A DNA stretch of 37,245 nt from Gemmatimonadota bacterium. Lineage in GTDB: Bacteria > JAAXHH01. Shown here piece by piece: positions 34,800-37,245 of the stretch (positions within the stretch are counted from its first letter, which is position 1; each line of letters begins with the position of its first letter). The notes beneath the pieces were generated by a model, which made no database searches, was not told where the DNA came from, and saw nothing but the letters and a program-made list of their open reading frames with translations. The DNA is taken from positions 1-37,245 of the forward strand of contig JAPOYX010000023.1 of NCBI GenBank assembly GCA_026706345.1, written 5' to 3'. Position numbers and translations under genes: made by a program.

Positions 34800-34842
34800 T
34801 GGGGGTACCTGAGGAGATGATGGGACCGTTTGAGGAGATGAG
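34780..34842 (+). repeat. three 21-bp tandem repeats across the exonuclease stop codon
   Basis: Copies at 34780-34800, 34801-34821 and 34822-34842 follow the pattern ggg-acc-ttgagg-gatgat with a few substitutions. In the gene frame each unit reads W-D/G-x-L-R-E/R-stop, so the same stop codon recurs every 21 bases. Confidence 0.85.
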
Positions 34843-34904
34843 CCCTGTTAACGAGACAGGTTGTTAAAACGGTCACCCGGGGTTTTGACCTGGTGTTCGT
34901 CGCC

Positions 34905-35351
34905 TCATATAAACATCTCTACGCACCAGGACCGAAAGCCATGATTCCGGTAGAATCTAAGCACGCTGTCCAGATCCTTTGTGGCGGAGTGTACGCGGAA
35001 TCGTTGAATGCCGTTCCGGCTGGCGATCTCCTTCATCCGTTCGACGAGCCTGCTGCCGACGCCGGCGCTTCGGTAGGGTTCCCTGACATACAGGTCGTGA
35101 ATTTCCAGGTGTTGTTCTCCCTCGTTGAAAACGCACAGATCCCGGCTGATGTGCACCGCGCCGCTGCTGTACCCAATGATCTCGCCCTCTATAACAGCCA
35201 CCAGTAAGTAAGATCCGAGGGCCGTCTTGATCTCTTCGGGGGAACTGGGGCCGAAACCGTAGGTAACCGCTTCAGCTTCCCATTCCAGATCCAACTGATG
35301 TACCGCATCTACTTCCGCAAGCCGGCATTCGCGTATGATCAGACTCTTCAT
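34905..35351 (-). CDS. GNAT family N-acetyltransferase
   Basis: A 148-residue single-domain acetyltransferase. The acetyl-CoA loop is REPYRSAGVGSRLVERM at about 90-106, preceded by LEIHDLYV and followed by FRVHSATKDLDSVLRFYRNHGF, the usual Asn/Asp-containing strand and LGF-like turn. Length is normal for GNAT. GAGG lies 7 bases before the ATG at 35351. It is convergent with the exonuclease gene. Substrate unknown. Confidence 0.9.
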   Translation of the reverse strand: MKSLIIRECRLAEVDAVHQLDLEWEAEAVTYGFGPSSPEEIKTALGSYLLVAVIEGEIIGYSSGAVHISRDLCVFNEGEQHLEIHDLYVREPYRSAGVGSRLVERMKEIASRNGIQRFRVHSATKDLDSVLRFYRNHGFRSWCVEMFI

Positions 35352-35468
35352 TGGAAACCTCTGTTGTTTGCCTGTTGTTGGTCGAATGTGATGGGTGACG
35401 TTCCTGGCGCACGTACGATGGAGACGGGTCCTGCTACAGGATTCCTGCAGTTCGCATCGGTGGTTTCC

Positions 35469-35496
35469 TTGACGCGTGTTTTTTCCGATTTATCAT
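35469..35496 (+). promoter_or_regulatory. sigma70-like promoter for the Cache-oxidase pair
   Basis: TTGACG (35469-35474) and TATCAT (35491-35496) are separated by 16 bases and lie about 50 bases before ATG 35546. Each hexamer has five of six consensus positions. Confidence 0.5.
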
Positions 35497-35545
35497 CTAT
35501 GACATCATGATTAAACACCTATCCCCTCCTTCTGGAGGAGGAATA

Positions 35546-36070
35546 ATGCGTGCTGCGATCATCCTGTCGATCTTGTTCCTTACCGTCTTTGCCACCCAAT
35601 CCTGCCGTAGCGGTACCTCCGAACCACCTGAATCCACTCAGGGAGATCTGCGGACCGCAGCGGTTGCGACTCTTGATGCGCTGGTGGCAGACCTGGTAGC
35701 GGAGCGACCGGCGGATTCCGCTGCCTATGCCGAACGTTTGCGGGTCTACCTGGAAGCCAATCCCGCGTTCTACGGCAGCGCCGTTGCGCTTCTGGACGAG
35801 GCCGATACCGTCACCGACTGCCCCTATGTCTATCGCACCTCGGAAGGCTACGATACCATTTATCTCGCCACGCCAGCCTACAACATTGAGGGGCAAGACT
35901 GGTTCATGATGCCGCTGGAGGCGAACGCGGGGATCTGGACTTCCCCTTACTTCGATGCGGGTGGTGGCGAGATCTGGATGATTACACGCTCTGTCCCGGC
36001 GCGTGACGACAAGGGTGTTTTTGCCATCGTCACCACTGACCTGCCAGTAGATCCACCTGAAAAGGAATGA
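35546..36070 (+). CDS. exported Cache-domain protein, possible lipoprotein
   Basis: A 174-residue protein. The N-terminal MRAAIILSILFLTVFATQSC is a signal peptide with Cys20 in a marginal lipobox position. The mature part reads like a single Cache/PDC sensor domain: DWFMMPLEANAGIWTSPYFD with the W-x-PY motif, then GGEIWMITRSVPARDDKG and VFAIVTTDLPV. Cache domains bind small ligands outside the cytoplasm; here no kinase, methyl-accepting or cyclase domain is attached, so it is a free sensor or scaffold. GGAGGAGG about 5 bases upstream fixes ATG 35546 over the in-frame ATG 35507. Its stop is 4 bases before the oxidase subunit start, implying coupled translation. Confidence 0.75.
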   Translation: MRAAIILSILFLTVFATQSCRSGTSEPPESTQGDLRTAAVATLDALVADLVAERPADSAAYAERLRVYLEANPAFYGSAVALLDEADTVTDCPYVYRTSEGYDTIYLATPAYNIEGQDWFMMPLEANAGIWTSPYFDAGGGEIWMITRSVPARDDKGVFAIVTTDLPVDPPEKE

Positions 36071-36074
36071 AGAA

Positions 36075-36683
36075 ATGACCCGGCAGACCGGTCATCTCAC
36101 CGAACAATCCGATAATTTGAAGAGACAGCCCGGCATGCCCATGGAAATCCTGGGCATGTACCTCTTCATCGCCAGCGAACTCATCGTCTTCATCACGCTG
36201 CTGTTCATTCTGTTCTGGCTGCGATCGGGTCTCGTGGGGGACTGGCCTCCTCCGGACCAGCCGCGCCTGCCCCTCGGGATCACGGGCATAAACACCGTTT
36301 TTCTCCTCGTCAGCGGCTATACCATGCATCGCGCCTACCGGGCCGTGAAGCAGAATCTGACTGCACAACTTACCCGGTGGCTGATGATCACCTGCGTCCT
36401 GGGCGTCGTCTTCCTCACGGTACAGGGGTTCGAGTGGATCCGGCTGATCCGCTTCGGATTGAGTATGACCTCGAGTCTGTACGGCGCCATGTTCTACACG
36501 ATCATCGGACTCCACGCCATCCATGTATTCGTAACCGTATTCGTCCTGCTTTACCTCTGGGTCAGGTCCTCCTCCGGCCTCTATACCGCTGAAAAGCACA
36601 CCGGCGTGGTGCTGGGCTACATGTTCTGGCTCTTCGTCGTCCTCATCTGGCCCGTCCTCTACGTTTTGGTCTACCTGGTTTGA
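36075..36683 (+). CDS. haem-copper oxidase subunit III (CoxC-like)
   Basis: A 202-residue membrane protein with five predicted helices. Subunit III hallmarks are the early MPMEILGMYLFIASELIVF, with the ASE motif, FLTVQGFEWIRL with the conserved Gln and Glu region, and FYTIIGLHAIHVFVTV with GxHxxHV. It assists subunit I of a terminal oxidase and may take part in electron or proton supply. No subunit I or II gene is in the window, so this is an orphan copy, probably a paralogue. AGGA lies 8 bases before the ATG, overlapping the preceding stop. Confidence 0.87.
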   Translation: MTRQTGHLTEQSDNLKRQPGMPMEILGMYLFIASELIVFITLLFILFWLRSGLVGDWPPPDQPRLPLGITGINTVFLLVSGYTMHRAYRAVKQNLTAQLTRWLMITCVLGVVFLTVQGFEWIRLIRFGLSMTSSLYGAMFYTIIGLHAIHVFVTVFVLLYLWVRSSSGLYTAEKHTGVVLGYMFWLFVVLIWPVLYVLVYLV

Positions 36684-36731
36684 ACGACGGTAACTGAGTG
36701 GGGATCGGACAGGTCGACACGGTGCGCGACG

Positions 36732-37004
36732 CTAACGGGCCAGGGTCGTCAAGATCCCTTCGACGTTTCCAAGACGGCCGTTCATATCGTGAATCTCTTT
36801 TCTAACGTCATGTATCTCTTTTCTCACGCCCGAAACTTCCATTCGTACGGAGCTTATCTCATCTTTCAATTCATTGCGGTGTTCTTTCAACTCGTTTTTC
36901 AACTCGTTTCGTAGCTCTTCTCTACCGTTCTTCGCTTCCCGCCAGAAAAAGATAAAAGCACTCAACAAGACGGCCGGTGTGATGATCAGCTGTGCGAATT
37001 CCAT
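36732..37004 (-). CDS. small membrane-anchored coiled-coil protein
   Basis: A 90-residue protein: an N-terminal helix MEFAQLIITPAVLLSAFIFF anchors it in the membrane, then a highly charged heptad-repeat coil to the end with repeats such as NELK and VRKEIHD twice in a row. ATG 37004 has GGAGGG about 7 bases upstream and is preferred; the in-frame ATG at 37022 would translate through that site. The pattern is shared by many small phage- and chromosome-encoded proteins and does not define a function. It is convergent with the oxidase subunit gene. Confidence 0.68.
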   Translation of the reverse strand: MEFAQLIITPAVLLSAFIFFWREAKNGREELRNELKNELKEHRNELKDEISSVRMEVSGVRKEIHDVRKEIHDMNGRLGNVEGILTTLAR

Positions 37005-37245
37005 AAGCGCCCTCCAATTCAACCTCGCCCGCGTTTATCGACCCACCCCATTGGATGTTCTTTTCGGCAGTCGGCCTGACCGGCATTTCACCTGACGGAC
37101 ATTTCAACCAGTCGGGTGTCTGAATCGCCCAACAAATCATCTAGTAGCAATATCGCCTTGCGATCTCGAGTTAAAAGTCAACTTTTGTTGTACCTTCGTG
37201 GCCTCTGGCTGGACCCCAACAGCGGGCACCTTGAACGCGTCGAAC

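Noticed and set aside
37005-37245. Possible gene or promoter at the right edge, with an AAAAGT/ACTTTT inverted repeat near 37171
   Set aside because: No frame shows a recognisable protein, and the inverted repeat is short with no adjacent promoter elements.

Overview
The window is a GC-rich stretch of a bacterial chromosome with one AT-richer island near its left end. The organism looks Gram-negative and respiring: it has a signal-peptide beta-barrel protein, a haem-copper oxidase subunit III and full-length Lhr helicase. Three phytanoyl-CoA dioxygenase-like (PhyH) genes, an AbgB-like M20 amidohydrolase and orphan metabolic genes recall uncultured FCB-type lineages such as Latescibacterota. 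That placement is an impression from gene content, not a phylogenetic result. No rRNA, tRNA, CRISPR array, insertion sequence or phage structural gene was seen.

Layout. Positions 1-1344 hold a truncated and a complete GNAT-type gene. Positions 1345-6791 are an eroded defence island. Broken remains of an SNF2 helicase (about 1592-2088) run directly into the C-terminal end of a DUF1156 DNA methyltransferase (2101-2514, interrupted by TAG). Then come two intact genes, a PHP-AAA/SMC-like ATPase (TrlF type, 2549-5260) and an AlbA_2/histidine-kinase-type ATPase protein (5282-6625). The first codons of a DUF499/Swt1-HEPN gene (6606-6695) follow and are cut off. Positions 6792-13700 are carbon metabolism: transketolase and an FGGY sugar kinase (minus strand), class I aldolase, a HisC-like aminotransferase and a PhyH enzyme (plus strand).

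Positions 13697-22400 form a long minus-strand run. In transcription order it reads: two half ABC exporters with N-terminal PH-like and zinc-ribbon modules, DUF1854, PhyH, a GH32 beta-fructosidase, and a D-cysteine desulfhydrase/ACC deaminase-like enzyme. Positions 22713-24407 hold a PfkB/RfaE-like kinase and a convergent outer-membrane beta-barrel gene, followed by the large lhr gene (24470-29005). Positions 29165-31914 are a minus-strand run of M20 amidohydrolase, PhyH and two tiny paralogous membrane proteins, the smaller only 54 residues. Positions 32130-37004 hold a UvrC-N-like GIY-YIG nuclease, a VapBC toxin-antitoxin pair, a DEDD exonuclease, a GNAT enzyme, a Cache-domain lipoprotein-like gene coupled to an oxidase subunit III, and a membrane-anchored coiled-coil protein. 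The final 240 bases hold no gene I can support.

Two themes stand out. First, the defence island is partly dead and partly alive: the flanking helicase, methyltransferase and DUF499 genes are wrecked while the PHP-ATPase/AlbA_2 pair keeps its motifs and ribosome sites. Second, short tandem duplications recur at gene ends and inside genes: the 3' ends of the aldolase, exonuclease and vapB genes, the 5' end of one PhyH gene, and in-frame repeats in the PfkB kinase and Lhr.
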